Under the pieces are notes generated by a model. The model was not told the origin of the DNA and did not search any database. It saw only the letters and a program-made list of their open reading frames with translations. Shown in pieces: positions 6,447 through 8,240 of a stretch of 8,240 bases of DNA (its first letter is position 1; each line of letters opens with the position of its first letter). The translations under genes were made by a program, and so were the position numbers. Origin of the DNA: Draconibacterium sp. (GTDB lineage Bacteria; Bacteroidota; Bacteroidia; Bacteroidales; Prolixibacteraceae); NCBI GenBank assembly GCA_030595485.1, contig JAUVDE010000140.1:1-8240 (forward strand), read 5' to 3'.

Positions 6447-8240
6447 TTATTCATATCTCAAACTTTCAATCGGGTTTCTGGTGGCAGCCTTATAGCTTTG
6501 AAACGAAACCGTTAACAAGGCAATGCCCAAAGCCAAAACACCAGCCAAGGCAAATATCCACCAGCTTAAAGTTGTTTTATAGGCAAAGCTTTCGAGCCAC
6601 TTATTCATTACATAAAACGATATTGGAGTTGCTATTACAAATGAAAGGCTTACCCACTTTGCAAAACTGATATTTAGCATTGCCAAAATTTCGGTAACCT
6701 TTGCACCATTCACTTTACGAATACCAATTTCTTTGGTGCGCTGCTGCGAAATAAACAGGGATAAAGCACTTATTCCGATAATACTAATAAGAATTCCAAT
6801 ACTTGAAAAGGCAAAAAGAATACGGCTTAGAATGGTTTCGGATTTGTATTGTTGTGTAATTTTTTCATCAATAAAAAAGTAGTTCATTTTCTGATTAGGA
6901 TAATGCGTTTGCCAGGTGCTTTTTACAGCCTCCATACCGGCATGCAAACTTCCCTCTCCTAAACGAACATGAATAAAACGTGCCCGGTTTCGCGATTCAT
7001 CGAGCCAAAAAGCAAAGTCGCCAATGGTTTCGTGTGCCGAAGTGTAATTAAAATCTTCGGCAACCCCAATAAATACAATGCGTTCTTCTCCCGGCTGTAA
7101 AGGCTCCGAATCGCCGTATGCATTTAACGCTTCCATACTCCCATGGCGTTCCATCAGGCGTTTGTATAAATGATCGTTTACTACCATTCCATGAACTGTA
7201 TCTGCCGAGAGTTTTATCCAGTTCTCAATTAATTTGATGTTCATTGTTTGCAGGTAATCGTAATTTGCAAAAACAAATTCTGCCGTTCCATCAATCCCCA
7301 ATCCTTCCAAGGGAAATCCCTGCCCCGGATAACCAAAGTGCTGCGCAGTCATTCCTACCGAAGCCACCATACTTTGTTTCTCCAACTCGCGGGTAAATAC
7401 TGCCGGGTCTTTTGAGAGGTCTTTCAGATGCAAAACTACCACGTTTTCTTTATCGAAACCCAAAGGCTGATTTAATACGAAGTTGATTTGTTTGTTAACC
7501 AAAAAGGTACCTGATATTAAAATAATTACAATGGCAACTTGCCCCACCAGCAAGGACTTTAGTACATAATTCCCCGTATAATTGCTTCTTTCAGAAAGAA
7601 TATCGATGGTTGAATTTCGACCCAACAAAAATACCGACACAAAAATTGCGGTTAATCCAAGGCAAATAACAAGTACTGCCAAAGTGCTTAAATAAACAAC
7701 CGGTTCGGTGTAATAAATGGCAAATTCAATCTCGAAAAGCCGATTAATAAATGGCTTTAATCCCTCAATCGCCAATAAGGAAAGCCCTACTGCAAACAGA
7801 CAAAAGAAAGCTACTTCTGCTAAAACCTGACGAATGAGCTGAACTTGATTTGCTCCGATGGATTTTTTCAAACCTAGTTCCTTCGAGCGTTTAATCAATT
7901 TTGCAATGGTTAGATTGGTGAAATTCAATAAGGAAACCAACAGGATTATAAATGAAATAAGAATAAATAAGCCGATATTAATTTTACTGGTACTCTCGCG
8001 TAATTCAAATCGATAGTCCGATTTTAAGTGAATATCGACCATGGGTAGCAAGGCAAAATCATAATCCTTTGGGCCACGTGTTTGTTTCAAACTACTGCCA
8101 TCAAAAAATGCTTTAACTTTTTCGGCTACCAAAGTTGGTTTTGCCTCCTTTTCAAGTCTGAAATAGTTATAAAGCCACTGTGTTTTTCTGTTGGGTTGTT
8201 GTTCGTACCGCTCTTGCAAACCACCTTTCTGCGAAAGCAG
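6447..8240 (-). CDS. ABC transporter permease, MacB/FtsX type (5' end cut by window edge)
   Basis: This is a second large inner-membrane permease of the same class as the one at 2185-4605. The frame is open to the window edge, giving 597 residues. The TTG at 8219-8217 is an internal Leu codon: seven in-frame codons precede it (L-L-S-Q-K-G-G). By comparison with the complete permease about 190-200 residues are missing: the first helix and most of the first periplasmic domain. Numbering from the first visible residue, helices lie at ~87-108, 139-159, 181-207 and 226-248, then a periplasmic domain to ~470, then helices at ~472-497, 528-544 and 560-579. Both ATPase-contacting segments are recognisable: KELGLKKSIGA (120-130) and KEIGIRKVNGA (503-513). 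The tail ATRNPIESLRYE ends at a TAA. Over the last 52 residues it matches the 806-residue permease at 42 positions, while the rest is much more diverged. It is probably the first gene of the cluster visible here, and the likely partner of the ATPase 164 bases downstream. Confidence 0.94.
   Translation of the reverse strand: MLSQKGGLQERYEQQPNRKTQWLYNYFRLEKEAKPTLVAEKVKAFFDGSSLKQTRGPKDYDFALLPMVDIHLKSDYRFELRESTSKINIGLFILISFIILLVSLLNFTNLTIAKLIKRSKELGLKKSIGANQVQLIRQVLAEVAFFCLFAVGLSLLAIEGLKPFINRLFEIEFAIYYTEPVVYLSTLAVLVICLGLTAIFVSVFLLGRNSTIDILSERSNYTGNYVLKSLLVGQVAIVIILISGTFLVNKQINFVLNQPLGFDKENVVVLHLKDLSKDPAVFTRELEKQSMVASVGMTAQHFGYPGQGFPLEGLGIDGTAEFVFANYDYLQTMNIKLIENWIKLSADTVHGMVVNDHLYKRLMERHGSMEALNAYGDSEPLQPGEERIVFIGVAEDFNYTSAHETIGDFAFWLDESRNRARFIHVRLGEGSLHAGMEAVKSTWQTHYPNQKMNYFFIDEKITQQYKSETILSRILFAFSSIGILISIIGISALSLFISQQRTKEIGIRKVNGAKVTEILAMLNISFAKWVSLSFVIATPISFYVMNKWLESFAYKTTLSWWIFALAGVLALGIALLTVSFQSYKAATRNPIESLRYE

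Noticed and set aside
8217..8219. TTG as a start codon for the permease at the right edge
   Set aside because: The frame is open upstream to the window edge, and the protein would lack the first helix and most of the first periplasmic domain. It is an internal Leu codon.
1..8240. CRISPR arrays, tRNA or rRNA genes, transposases, toxin-antitoxin or phage genes
   Set aside because: None were seen on either strand. There are no regularly spaced repeats longer than about 10 bases, and every long coding frame belongs to the five genes described.

Overview
The window reads as AT-rich chromosomal DNA of a member of the Bacteroidota. The evidence is a pair of MacB/FtsX-type permeases with the tail A-[ST]-R-N-P-[VI]-E-[AS]-L-R-Y-E that is common in this phylum, weak or absent Shine-Dalgarno sequences, a TAnnTTTG-type promoter element, and a GH20 lipoprotein beside an esterase. 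A marine or gut Marinilabiliales-like bacterium would fit, but that rank is an impression and not shown by the sequence. All genes lie on the minus strand, so transcription runs from high to low coordinates.

Region by region, in transcription order: (1) 8240-6447, a large ABC transporter permease whose first ~190-200 residues lie outside the window. (2) 6446-6283, a 164-base gap. Its first half holds a broken remnant of a further permease C-terminus, split by a perfect 16-base palindrome; its second half is AT-rich spacer. (3) 6282-5617, a LolD/MacB-class ABC ATPase. (4) 5587-4676, a secreted alpha/beta-hydrolase (esterase type). (5) 4605-2185, a complete second permease of 806 residues. (6) 2184-1560, a 625-base intergenic stretch with a promoter candidate and several inverted repeats but no convincing gene. 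(7) 1559-1, a GH20 beta-N-acetylhexosaminidase lipoprotein, running off the window probably only a few residues before its end.

Genes 1, 3, 4 and 5 form a probable operon. The ATPase would power one or both permeases. These are of the mechanotransmission type (MacB/LolCDE/FtsX), which act on substrates in the periplasm or outer leaflet rather than pumping across the inner membrane. The exported esterase is encoded between ATPase and second permease, which suggests, without proving, a shared periplasmic substrate or shared regulation. The GH20 gene has its own candidate promoter and is probably a separate unit for glycan breakdown.

No clearly new defence or mobile system is visible. The best leads are the eroded permease tail with its palindrome at 6369-6446, the esterase inside the ABC cluster, and the structured intergenic DNA at 1621-1890.
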